A DNA stretch of 64,000 bases from assembly GCA_023053545.1 (NCBI GenBank), contig JAKZAN010000004.1:4712001-4776000 (forward strand), in the 5' to 3' direction. Below the pieces are notes generated by a model. The model was given only the letters and a program-made list of their open reading frames with translations, was not told where the DNA came from and did not search any database. Within the stretch, counting starts at the first letter, position 1. Each line of letters begins with the position of its first letter. This document shows positions 24,701-36,423 of the stretch, piece by piece. A program made the position numbers and the translations under genes. This DNA is from Lepidurus packardi. Its lineage: Eukaryota > Arthropoda > Branchiopoda > Notostraca > Triopsidae.

Positions 24701-27700
24701 GCATCCTTAATTCTAATTACAAAAGCTTTTTTTACCAGGGTGGGGAGACAAAGTCACGTGAGAATTTTAGTATTAGGTGCGAAAAAGGGGAGGAGCTTCG
24801 CGGCGTTGGATTTGTGTATTTGAGCGGAACTTGTGTTAGGGAAGAAGCGTTTCCAGGAGGGGGTGCCTTAAGAAGGCCACCGGAAGTGATATGGTATGTC
24901 TTGAGGGGAAACAATTGGGTAAACCTGGTGACGAATTGCTGCATAAAACTTGCGTTCTGTTTTATTTACTTTTAAAAAATAAACAATTACATTTTGTGGA
25001 AAAGGGAAAAAGTGGCGAGGAAATTTGTTCCGCTAGCGTTTTCTGGGGGATTGACAAGGGAAGCAGACTATTTGCATGCATGTTGAACATTGTATACTGC
25101 ACACAGAAATACACAGGAAGACATTCGTTTTTTTGTTTTTTTAAGGGGAAGTTTAAAACTGGGCCCCTTTTTTGGCGAATGGAAAGAACAGCCAAAATTG
25201 TTTTACTTGCTTTTTTGGCGTTTTGGGCAGCTGTTCCGGCGGTCAAATATGGTTTTAAAAGCTGCAAGAAATTCTTCTAGTTAATACATCCTTTGCAGTT
25301 TATGTATATTGATAAGGAATTAATTGCATGGAATAGTAGCGAACGGAAATGATTCAAGATTGTGAAAAAAACTGTCGGGGGTATTAAGCAGTAGAGCGTC
25401 ACTTTCTCATTCTAATAGAAACAGTTTTGACAAACTCGTTTCTTTGTTGACAACAATGAAAATTATAAAAAGAGTTTCTAATGTAACGAATATTTTGTCC
25501 ATTGATGACACACAGTTTCAGTTTGGCTTGGAACATGTGAATCTATAAGAATTCTTATAGATTTACACGTTTCATTTTTGGCCAACAGAATTATTTCACT
25601 GTTGCTGGAAAGAAGCGTTTTTCTTTTCGATAATTCTACAAAGTTGAGCTTTGAACATTTAAACTAAAAAATATTATTTAGTTTCACGTAATTTGGAATT
25701 ACTTGAAGTTAAGTGATTCCCTTAATTATTGCCTAATTTTCTTAATTTCGTAAAGCAAAATGTACAGATAAAATTCCATGGACTCTTGCTTTCTGCTAAA
25801 AAATGTGTCTTTGAACTAGTAATAATTAACTTGTGTACACAATTCTAGTTAATTTCCTTTTTTTACAGTTTTCTTTATAACATTTCTTCTAATGAAGAAT
25901 TTAAAGACTGCCACTTAATTCCCGAGTTCAGCCGTTCTTTCATCCTCCAAAAAGAGGGCAATATAATTATGGAATAGCTTGAAATTAATTTACTAATTTC
26001 CTTCAGAATTCAATACATTATCCACTTGTTTAATTTCATAACGCAAAAAGAGCACGTGGAAGATGCAATCCCGTGGACTCTTGCATTTCATTAGATAAGA
26101 TGTGGGGGTTAGAAATGTATTTTGTAATTGTCTCGCCCCCTTCGCTGGGGGTTTTGCCCCATGCCAAGGCGTCAAGACATATCACTTATATTAGAGCACG
26201 AGTCTTTCTGGAAATAGTTTGAATTTTCCTGTCAGTTAACGCGAGTCAACATATGTGCAAGTTAGAGTGTGCAAGTCTTGTTATTTTCAAATGTTCCACC
26301 GCTTGAAACCCGTTGAAAATCCTCGACTCTCAGTCTCTAGGTGAGCTAGAACAGGTGTGTGAGGGTTCACACTTTCTTCGTTTTATAATTGGTCTTTAGG
26401 CAAATGAAGTTCTTGTCCCTTAAAAACCTTCGAAACAAGGTGTTCAATGATTGACATATGACACCGTTTACGTCGTTCACGTTAAGTCATACACACACGG
26501 AATGAACACCTGTCCTAAGCTTGAGACATGTGTAGTTTTTGGCGCCGTCAAGGGCAGGTGTTTCTCTGTACACTTTTTTTTTTAAATAGTTCTTTATTTT
26601 TTTTAAATCTAATCTGGTTAGTGATAACTCGCAGGTGGGACTTGGCTTGCCAAATGTAAGTCGTGGACTTGTTTGGGGCCGAATCATCCAAAGTTCATAC
26701 AATCTGATATACATTTGGTATGATGTCATAAGAATTATTGCTTTTTTGAACATTGTAAACAACATAGATCTAGTAAAGTAGTATTAACTGATAATTAACT
26801 AAATGATAATAATTTTAATAGTTATTGATTCAAGTCATTTGGATAACCGAATTGGGTACTGACAGCTTCTTGCGTAAACAGAAAAATTGTGTCGAAGTTT
26901 TCAACAGTGAAAAATTGCGGTGACCAACATTGGAACTTTCTATGGCTTTTCATTTTGAATAATTCTATCTAGCTCGCCTACAATGAAATAGTGTGTTCTG
27001 GTTTCATTATTGGCTGAAGTAACGAATTCTCCACTTTTTTACCCTTTAAAACGAGATTTTTGCTCTACTGCAGTCGTTCTTGAGCAGACTAAACGAATCT
27101 CGTGGGTAAAAACGTTAAACTGGAGATATAGGGGCGAGAGAAGTGAAAAGCACGCTCTTAGCCCCCCTTTTTTCCTTCGTAACTGACTTCTGAGCTCGTA
27201 ATTTCCCCCTTTTATCTTCCTTTAAAAATTTTAAAGAAATAAAAGTAAAAAAGAGAGAAAGAAATATAGTATAAAAAGGAAGTGTTCTCTCTCTCGTTCT
27301 CTCCCTTCATCCTTGTTTTGTAGCAAAAAGCTCCTTTGTTGGGGGCTCTGATGCCTTTTCAATATGGTGTCGACAGGTTAAGCTCCGCCCTCGAACCCAA
27401 CAGCTGCTCCTGCCTATTTTCCCCGTGTTTCGATTTCTTTTACTTTTTTTCGTATATATTTTAGACCTTTTTCTTTCTGTTGAGGATTCCGGGTAGGGAA
27501 GAAAGATACCAACGTACTTTGTACATACAAAGTGTACTTGTTATTCTGTACCAGTTTCAAGCGTCTTTTGGAATAGGTCATCAGCCTTATTGCGACCCTC
27601 GTGTATTGATCCATCTCCTGAGTGTGCGGATGTGTTGTGTACGTACTGATTAGGGCCAGAATCTCTTGTCTTACGTCTTCCTTAGTCTGTATTTTTGTAG

Positions 27701-30700
27701 TACAAAAATGCTTTAAAAAGGGGAAACAAAATATCCCCGAAAAAAATAGCTTTTAAGCTTCAAACTACAGGTTTGGTTCAACTTGATTCTTTTCCTATTT
27801 TTTAGGGTGGGGGCAATACAATTGAGGGTGCCATAAACGGGTGTAAGGGTTGCTCATGACTGATCCCGTGTTTCCCATCACTTTTATTTTTATCTTAGGT
27901 TACTGTATACAATCGTGATGGCACCCTTTTTCGTTCTGTTTTTTTTTTCTCTTCTTTTCTCCCTTTTTCGGCATCCGTAATATCCCCCCCCCCCCCCTTT
28001 TTTTTTCTTTTTTACCAATACCCAATCTATTCACCCTGAACTGAACTTTTGGCACTCGGGGACTCCTTGTGCGTCTCTTTATTCCCTCTCTCTACCCTCC
28101 TCCCCCCTCTTCTTTGATCCAAAATGCGTGTCAAAGTTAGGCTTCCAGGCACCATTAACCATTAGGCCTCTCTTTTTATTTTCTTTATTTCGATACCGCG
28201 TTTGTGTCTTTATGAAATGTTCTGGGGGTTAGCAAATGTAATTATTAACTTTTTTCTTATGGAAAGTAGGGTATTTTTATTTATTTGAGTTTGTGGGGAG
28301 AAAAGGGAGGAAGTGATTGATATAAAAGCTTCCGGATGCGCTAATGAGATTAGATTTGCATAGACATGGCGTAGACGGCGTGCAACCTTGAGTAGAGCTC
28401 AGAGCTACGAATTTACTTGGAAGGTAGGGAGAATAGAGAGATGAGGAATAAATGAAAGTTGGAATTTGAGAAAAGAAAACTTATGATAAAACGAAGGTAG
28501 ACGACCTTCGTGGGTCCGTTTCGTCGTTTGGTGGATTTTTAAAAGGCCCAAAAAGCTTTGCAACTTTTTCGAAAATGGGTTTGAGGTCTGCGAGTTCCAT
28601 GTGGTTTTCTTCTCTTCTTTTCTTCCTTCTTTCTGCCTTTTTTTCCCTTTATCGCTCTTGCTCGGCCGTTGAGAGAAACTGAAACACAAAGTCTTCGGGT
28701 CCTACAAGGCCCTGGGAGGCAATTTGGACCAAAAGAGACGAAGAAGCCTTGGGGTCTTTGGTCCAAGAGTTTTAAAACGGGAGGAAGTTTCTGTACAGAG
28801 AGCTTTGGCGTTACCCCACCGAACGGAGATTTCCGAATTGGTCACACTGTTTCGTCCCTGTTAGCTTTTGCTCTTTGCTAACAAGCCAGAGAGGCAGATT
28901 TGCCTTGTAGGGATCAGAAAGAAAACCAAACGGGAAAAAGAAATAAAAAATAGAGGTGTTAAGTTATGTTGAATATGGGAGATAAGTAGGGATGAGATAT
29001 GTGAGGCATATGATAATTAGTTTTTTTGAATAAGTATTTTTTGTTCGAATGAGGCGAGAATTTTTATAGAGTTCTTTCCAAAGAAGGTTAGGAATGTTTT
29101 CGTTTAATAATAAGAAAGTAAAAAAAAAACATAACATGGAATGTTTTGGGGAAGATTTTGGAAAGGAGGAGGAGCTAGGGTAAAAAGTAAAAAAAAAAAA
29201 GTTTTGAAGATGTAAAAAATACAGGCCTTGTTTGCATGCAATTTGAATAATCCATGAGTTGCCAGGAATATTCGGATAGGGTATGAAAGTGAGCCGAGGG
29301 TGACGTGAGGTGATCTACATGCGTGGATCTGGTTTGCATAATTACAACTTATCCGGCCCGAAATTTGCAATTAAAGGAGCTCTGAAAAGTTTGGATGAAA
29401 ACAAGAGAAACAAAAGAAAACTGGGGGGGGGGGGGGGGGGGTAAACAAGTTTCACGACTTTTGAGAGCAAGGTTTCCAGAGCTAGACTCAAGTAAAAAAT
29501 TGCCGTGCATGAAATGAATTAAGTAAACTAAGATAAACTACTATTTTTGTAGTTAACAAAGCTAGAACAATAAAATAAATGCATAGTTAGGTAAATGCAA
29601 GGAGGAACTGTGGCCATGGGATTATTTGAAATGTGTGATATTAAACATGCACATGTTCAACACTGAAATTAATAAATAATGTAAAACGGAAAATAAAGGT
29701 AATTTCTTGTTAACTTTTGTTTGTTTGCATTCTTTAGTGGAGTGGCCTCGCTGGGATCATCGGATGCGTCATCATGGAGTTCGACGAGCGATATTACGGA
29801 ACCGGCGTCGCCAGCGTCGTCCGCAGCGTCGCTGACGTCACAACCAAGTCCTTTGAACCTGAATGGACTCTTGGCCAGCCCTCGCTACACACGTACTCCC
29901 AGTCCTCATCATGCCTTGCCTACTAGCCACACTCTGACCAAGGAAGACGACGATGATGAAGAAGAAGAAGAGGATGAAACTGAGCACGAAAATGCAACGC
30001 GCGGCGAAAGGGAGAGCAAAATACCCCGATTTCGAAGGTGTGTGGGCTGTTTAGGCCCCGCTCGCACGTTGAGGAGAAGACACAGCGCCACGCCTACTTT
30101 CTGTCCTCTCAATCGTTGGAAAAACGGGCAAGGCAGGCATCGTCACGCTTCAGATCCCTCTCGTCACGCCCCTTTTACAGGGAAAGAGGATGGAAGCCAC
30201 GCCCATCAGCGACGTCGCTGCCAATTGTCCCCTTTTCATCCCGCGTTTGAAGACCAGGACCAAGAACACGAAGAAGAAAGGGCGAGTTTGCCAGATTCCA
30301 AAACATGTCTTTCATCTTTTGCATTACGTATGGACCATCTGTGGCATGGAGCTCACTTAGAGGACAAAAACGCCCAAATGCAAGTATTTAGAGACGCCGA
30401 GGAGGAGGAGCCCTGGCTCCGGACGCAGAAAAAGCGAGTTTGTGAGGATGTAAACGATCACTGGATGAAGCGGATCAAATTGGAAGCTGCCTTGACGCAT
30501 CACCGACACACAATTTGGGATTTAAGAGCGCAAAACTACGTCCAGCCGCTGGTGAAGGAACTTGAGGAGCAGCAGAGCTATGGCTGGGAGGGAAAGGGCG
30601 TGGTGGTGGGCCGAAAGGGGCAAGGTCGGATCACGGATTATTTCAAAGCTCAAGCCAAATCCTCATTGCTCAGGGAACATTGCATGAAGATGGGCATTAA

Positions 30701-32776
30701 AGCGGAAACGTTAAACGTAGACAGACAAAGGCAGGAAAAGGAGGGATTTTGTTTAGATAGTACTGCTCAGGCCCCGCCTACCGGCTTGGAACTCCAGATA
30801 GCGCCGTCGCCAGTCACTGAGTTTCTCAAACCAACTGTTCCAGCAACAGACGCCACGCCCAGACTAAGGTTTCCACCCCTGGCGCAGGCGCAGCACTCGG
30901 CCGGGCCGAAAAGTGCCACCGAACGCCATGTGGAAAGAATAGTTTGCTTGTGGAAAACTTGTGGAGAGGTTCTGGGTACCAGTCATCAACTCTTGGGACA
31001 CATTGAGGTAATTTAACTCCTAAAAGCAAAACAAAACAAAAATAAGTTGAATATTCAACACGTGTTTCGTTTCTAGTTCAAGCTTCGACAATTTCAGTTT
31101 CGGTCAATTATAATTCATAGTTTATGTCTTGAAGTCTAATGAAAGTAGTTACATCAGTGAAAAGATTGAATAATAATCTGTTAATTAAATGGCACAAATA
31201 AAAATTTAACAGGATACATAACTCACAACTAATTGAATTAGTTATTACTAACGAAAATACCCGAGTCAGTGAAAATGTTTTTACGAGGCATTTTAATGTG
31301 GATTTGAAAAATAATTAGTTAGTGATTACGAATCAGATATTTTAGTTCTAACGTAGATGGTTTAAAGAGATTTAAGAGTTCTAATGGTTTTCTGTTATTT
31401 GGAATTTTCGATAGAGAGTCCATGTGCAGACACAAGAAGGAAAGCATTTCTCGTGCGAATGGGAAGGGTGCAAAGTGCAAGGGAAAAAGTCTTGTTCCTC
31501 CAACTGGTTGCAGAGACACGTTCTGTCGCATGGGGGTAGCAATAAACCGTTTGGCTGCATCGTGGATTCTTGCGAACACCGATTCAGCACGCGGGTAACT
31601 GTCGGGTTTTTGTTTATAACCGTCGTATATTCTGGTTATTTTGCTAAAAAAAATCTCTTTTTCTTTTCCGGTTCTTCTTTCTTTAATAAAACAGGCGGCA
31701 TTGGAAAGACATGTCAATTCGCATTTTACCCAGCAAACACAGGGAAATGTGGGTTCGAGTGGTCCACATGGGAAAAAAAGTCATGACGTCACAACTATTA
31801 AACTGCTGAGAAGAAATAGTAAGAAGCTCAAAGCTAGGCGAAAGCCGGCGCCAGGTACTTTACTAAACATTTGAATTTGAAGCAGCCGGGTTTCGAAGGA
31901 TTTTTATTGTTTTTGTTTTTCCTTGTAGCTCGTTTGTTTGATTATTTTGATGCCGGAATTATGGAAAGGCTCAAGTACCAATTATTACGTATCACAGCCA
32001 GGGAAACAGCGTTGGGGTTTTCGCTCAATGGAGAAGTTAACGTAACTAGCCAAGTAAGTTATTTATTTAAAAAATATTCCATAACGAACAAATCAGTTTA
32101 ATTCAGACTTTTAGATTCTGATATTAATGAAAGTTTGTGATTATAAAATTCAAAGGTGCTCGGTCAACGCATTGGAGCAAATGGGAATCTTCAAGTCTTG
32201 GTTCACTGGACTCCAGAAAATTTGTAAGGTTTATTTTTAATTTCAAACCTTTCATTCAACACAGTTACTACTTGAATCGGAATTTAGTCTTAAATTCCAG
32301 TCTGATTGATTTGTATGCTTTGAATTTCTGATGATTTTAATATTGATGCGTGCATTTTTAATCTTACTGTAACTGGTAGAGTAGGACCAGATCTACTGAT
32401 TTTTTGGTGAATTTGTGCAGCGTATATTTTTTAGTTAACTATGTTTAATCCGAATTTGTTGACTAAATTAAATTTTAATTGAATTCTTTTTTTTTCATAG
32501 CAGTGAGACCGCTATGAAAAGAAAAAGTTATTGCGTGTGGCTTCGCGTGTGGTTTCATTGATCTTTCCTATTGGTTTCAGGTTACCTGACGAATGGATAT
32601 TGGCGAGTGATTTAATAGCCGAAAAGCGTGTTCCTATTGCTCATTTGGGAGTTCGGGCTCGGGTGTTGCTCTACGAAGCCATGTACGGAAGAGGGAGTTC
32701 CCAGCCAGGGCAACCTGCCAAAAAGCACCGGAGGAAGAACAAGCCCACCTCAGCCACGCCTACGAGCCTTACCTAG
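21726..32776 (+). CDS. jing: Zinc finger protein Jing / AEBP2 homologue
   Basis: AEBP2/Jing is a DNA- and nucleosome-binding accessory factor of Polycomb repressive complex 2. The seven coding exons are 21726-22450, 29738-31007, 31415-31594, 31695-31854, 31929-32053, 32156-32223 and 32581-32776, giving 907 residues. I chose the ATG at 21726 (context AAGATGG) because no in-frame ATG lies upstream. Residues 1-620 are mostly low-complexity Ser, acidic and His-rich sequence. Three C2H2 fingers follow: C645/C650/H663/H668, C679/C684/H700/H704 (the long second finger typical of AEBP2) and C713/C718/H731/H735. After them come a basic KKLKARRK stretch and the conserved C-terminal block with FDYFDA and LVHWTPENLLPDEWI, both diagnostic of AEBP2. 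A PIP-box-like QGRITDYF lies at 537-544. The order of parts matches the family. The N-terminus is longer than in human AEBP2 and poorly conserved. A further small exon in the 7.3 kb intron cannot be excluded. Confidence 0.92.
25532..25571. repeat. 40-base near-perfect palindrome
   Basis: The palindrome is centred on GAATTC at 25549-25554. Twenty-base arms pair with two mismatches (18 of 20 pairs). It has no loop, so it could extrude as a cruciform or form a hairpin in RNA. It lies in the Jing first intron. Confidence 0.7.
27984..27997. repeat. Poly-C tract, 14 bases
   Basis: This is an uninterrupted C run followed by a T run in the Jing first intron. It forms a polypyrimidine block of more than 25 bases on the sense strand. 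Confidence 0.85.
29423..29441. repeat. Poly-G tract, 19 bases
   Basis: This is an uninterrupted run of 19 G on the sense strand of the Jing first intron, about 300 bases before exon 2. It could form a G-quadruplex in the pre-mRNA. Its exact length may be a sequencing estimate. Confidence 0.85.
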
Positions 32777-35132
32777 GCTTCTTTTTTTTGGGAGGGGGAC
32801 AACTCATACTTCCAAACAAACACAACATTCATTGTCAGGAAAAAAAGAAATGCTAAGAGAGCGAGAGTAAGCTTACCAGAGGCTGTTCAAGTTCAAGTTC
32901 ACACCTCCCAACCCTGATCTCGTTTTTGTTTTTGCGCCACCTTTTTTGGGAACAAGTTGATGAAGAAACGAAGAAGCAAAAGAGATGGTTACGACAAAGC
33001 TCAAGGAATTAGCAGAAGAAAGAAAGAAAAAGCAAGTTTCGTTTACGGAATTCCAGCTATGATCACTGCCAAAACCACAACAAATACAAGAAAACAGAAG
33101 AAACGAAGGAGCAAATGGGAGAGAAGAATAAAACGAGTGGTTTTTCTTGTAGTGGTGTTCCGTCCTCATTCCGGGATTTTCCAGAGAGAGATTTTGGGAA
33201 GCAAGTTTTTGACTTCCTTAGCCAAGTCAGTTATTGCAAGTTTGGTGGAGTGTTTTTCGTACACAAAAAACCCGGAAAGCTGATTTTAAACAGCTTTTTA
33301 TAGGGGGATCAAAGTAAAAAGTAAATGAAAGAAAGGTTACACAAAAGAAACGGTTTTGATTCTAAAAAAAAGAAAATCGTCCATTTTAGATAGACCGATC
33401 TCGTAGGACAAGAATGTTGGAGATTGTTCGCGGAGTGCCAATTTGTTTACTTTAGAAAGGAATTTTGTTCCCATTTGACCACTGCCAAGGGTTCTTTTTA
33501 TCACTTTGGTTTGGAATGGCGGAGATAACGGAAAAAGTTGTCTTTTTTATTATTTTAGTTAAAAAAAAAAACACATTTGATCCATTACCGATCTAACCTA
33601 AATTTCTTTTCCATTTTCAATTCCCAATTTATTATTATTACTTTTTTTTTTTGCTGTGACTGGGATACCTTTCTTACACGTGCCTTATGGTCAATTTTCT
33701 GTAACCCAAGAACACGTGGGGCACTAGTCACCAAAAAGCAGGCAGATAATTAAAAAAAAAAATATTTTGAAGAAGAAAAAACGACATCTTTCCCCCATAA
33801 CCCTCTGTTTTGGATTTCAAAGAGAGGAAAAGGAAAAAAGTAATAATTCATATGAATGTAGACTTGGACAGTATTGCCCTACCTCGGGGATCCCATCACC
33901 TTTTTTGGAGTTTCAGGCCTTTTTATCTTAATTTTTGGTAATTTTTTTTTCATTTCGATTGAAGGAATTAATTAACCCTTAATTCAGATTTTTGAGAGGC
34001 ATTAAGGAACTAAAAAGGGTGTTATAGTGTAGTGTGCCTTTTTCCGTGTTCGTTTTTTAACGTAAAAGCGAAAAGAGACTTGTATTTTCTTACACAAACA
34101 GAGAAACATATCACAAGAGTTAAAAGAGGCACACGAGGTCGAATTTATTTTTATTTATTTTTTTGTGGAAGGACGAGAACTCGATCTCCGCTTTCCGTTT
34201 ATTTTGCTGATGCACATGAAAGTTGTCGAATGTTTTCAATGCGGTTAAAATTTTCTTTCGCTGATTTGATTTTCTTTTCTAATTAAAAGGGATGGTTTGT
34301 TCCTTTAGTGTAAACGAGGGGAAATAACGTTATCTGGACCGCATTTATCTACCTCACAGTTCACTGCCACAAAGACACTTGCCTTTTTGGGTAAAAAAAA
34401 AAAAAAGCTTTTTTTGAAATTTCAGTTTCATAGGAGACTTTCTTTTTTGGATAAAAGTGTCAGAATTTTTGCAAGAGAAAGAGCGCAAGTTTTTTGGAAA
34501 GATGGTTTTTAGGTCTGAACTTAAAAAGATAACGGAAATTAGGTTGTAAAAAATGTGTTTAAATTCTATTCGATACACGAAGATTCTGAATTCTTTTAAA
34601 AAAGGTAAATTTGTATATACTCGGACTAGACTCGAGTCCCATGCAAGAAAAATTGGTTCTTATTTCGGATAAGAAATTGTAGTAGAAATTTACTCTTGTG
34701 CTGCGTAATATTTGATGAGAGGGAGGGAGACAAAGACTCATGGCATTTTCTTGAGGTGGACAAACAATGCAGAAACCAATTTGATGCATATTTCTAATTG
34801 TCGTGAGTACCAGATTTTGAATGTGAGAAGTTGTTTTTGCGTTTCCGTGGATGATGAATGATCAACATCTTTTCTTTCCATTTATTTCTGTCTTGTGCGA
34901 CTATTGTGTTTGTGATCCTGTATAGCTCTAGGAATAGATCTTTCGCAAGAATATTTATTTTCATTTTTATTAATTCATAGTTTCTAAACTTGGTCTTTTT
35001 ATTCAGCTATCAAACTCCTTAATGCATAAAATTTTTAGTTACGGGAAAAGTTGTTGTGCCTCACATCCAGCTCGCTGCTTTTATGTTTAAAAGAAGTGAT
35101 TTTCGTATTGAACTTTTTCAATTCATACGATT
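32777..35132. other. Jing 3' flank, no gene supported
   Basis: This is AT-rich DNA after the Jing stop codon. The first part is presumably 3' UTR; an AATAAA lies near 33127. Several A and T homopolymers occur. No open frame here has a recognisable domain or a consistent splice structure. Confidence 0.5.
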
Positions 35133-35136
35133 TTAA

Positions 35137-35943
35137 AGGGGGAGTAAGGTTTCAAAAAGAAAAAAATTTGTTATAGAAGAGACCAAACTACATGTTCTGG
35201 CTGAAGAACCCCTACGTCAGTAATGTATATGAACCGAGTAATTAATTATTTGGCGGTTTAAGCTCCGCCCCTTTCCGCCAAATTTCAAATTTTCCTATCC
35301 TTATAACACCGGGGGACAGTTACCCGGAGAGCTTGCGCCTTTACCTATTAGCGCATCTAAAATCGGACTTCCGATACATAGGGGCGGCAGCATTACCTTT
35401 TTTTTAGTGCTAAAACAAGTCTGTAGGTGCTTTGGTTAATTTACAAGCTCGATCACAAAAAATGTCTTTTCTTCGCGCGATCGCCATAGCTTGCCGTTAC
35501 CCAAGTCGTTTCCAATAGGTTTCCTTACTCTTGGTTTGCTTACCCAAGTTAAGAGTGGAACACAAACCCACTCATGATGTTATGGTGATTATCGAAATCC
35601 AGATTGTAGATATCGAAAGAAAGGCAATAGGCATAAGCCTACGTCTTATTAAATATATATAAAAATAAAAGAAAATAGCTTGCCGTCCTGTCGAGCCGAA
35701 ATCCCCGCCTGAGAGCCTCTCGGCAAGTTTCGGATAGGCTTCGCACTCGAGAGCCATCCCTTGGCAATGGGACCGCACGAGGCGGTTCCGATTGCACGGG
35801 TAACGCTCACTGCATGGCGTTCTGCGGCGCCCGCAAGTCTGGCGCGAAGTCGTGCCGTGAACTGACAGCGGTTCTTCAGCCAGAAGATGTAGTTTGGTCT
35901 CTTCTATAACATATATTTTTTCATTTTGAAACCTTACTTCCAT
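35137..35943. mobile_element. TTAA-flanked inverted-repeat transposable element (MITE-like)
   Basis: The element is 807 bases. TTAA lies directly outside both ends (35133-35136 and 35944-35947), as for a 4-base target duplication. The terminal inverted repeats are about 75-85 bases: the left starts AGGGGGAGTAAGGTTTC, the right (reversed) ATGGAAGTAAGGTTTC. Both continue through TTATAGAAGAGACCAAACTA and CTGGCTGAAGAACC. The right half of the core (about 35680-35860) is GC-rich, unlike the rest of the region, and holds a small hairpin closed by CTTGCCG/CGGCAAG. One copy of TAAGCTCCGCCC lies at 35259-35270. A 123-codon open frame on the minus strand overlaps the repeat and is not credible as a gene. 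TTAA targets suggest a piggyBac-like mover, but the tips do not look like typical piggyBac ends. Confidence 0.75.
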
Positions 35944-35947
35944 TTAA

Positions 35948-36423
35948 GTTCAAAATAATTGTGTAATATAAGCGTCATTCATTGATCTTCAAGTTTAAGA
36001 AAATGATTGTGTGATAAAACCTCTTTTAATTCGTGAGAGAGTATTTTTAGCAGCAATTTTAGTGTTTCCATGGATATAGTTATTGTCATTTTTACTAGGT
36101 GGTCGTGGAATGATTTTTGACTCACGTTGTTGCTAGATGACGCCGTACGATGGTGTTGTTTGATTACTATGCATTCGAAGATGGCGACATCCAAAAAGTA
36201 AACACGGGAAGTGCGTAATTGTGAAGGATTTACCTGTCAGTCAGTTTTGTAGTTAGTTGGGGAGTGAAACGGGTCCTACATTTTTCTGGATTAGTTATAG
36301 GAGAAAAGTAATGTCATTAAAATTACTTATTAAATGAATATTGTGTTTTTTTTGTTTTGTTTTTAGGAATTTCACAGATTGTTTTATTCATAACGCGGAG
36401 CTACTGGGAAACGACATGATATC
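35948..36423. other. N4BP2 5' region
   Basis: This is the upstream flank of the next gene. A likely 5' UTR intron runs from about 36309 (GTAATG) to the acceptor TTTTTAG at about 36366. The remaining 5' UTR leads to the ATG at 36424. No other gene is visible. Confidence 0.45.

Larger units (their letters stand above)
22451..29737 (+). other. Large first intron of Jing
   Basis: This 7.3 kb intron joins phase 2 to phase 2 (CAG|GTATAA to CTTTAG|TGG). I find no exon in it that I can support. It holds an 11-base G run ending near 24010, a 14-base C run at 27984-27997, a 19-base G run at 29423-29441, a near-perfect 40-base palindrome at 25532-25571, and one copy each way of the 12-mer TAAGCTCCGCCC (23349-23360 reversed, 27379-27390 forward). 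A TCACGTGA E-box lies near 24754. Long regulatory introns are usual for this gene, so enhancers are plausible, though not shown. Confidence 0.6.

Noticed and set aside
35572-35943. 123-codon minus-strand open frame
   Set aside because: It lies inside the TTAA-flanked element and starts within its terminal repeat. It has no similarity I can recognise to a transposase.
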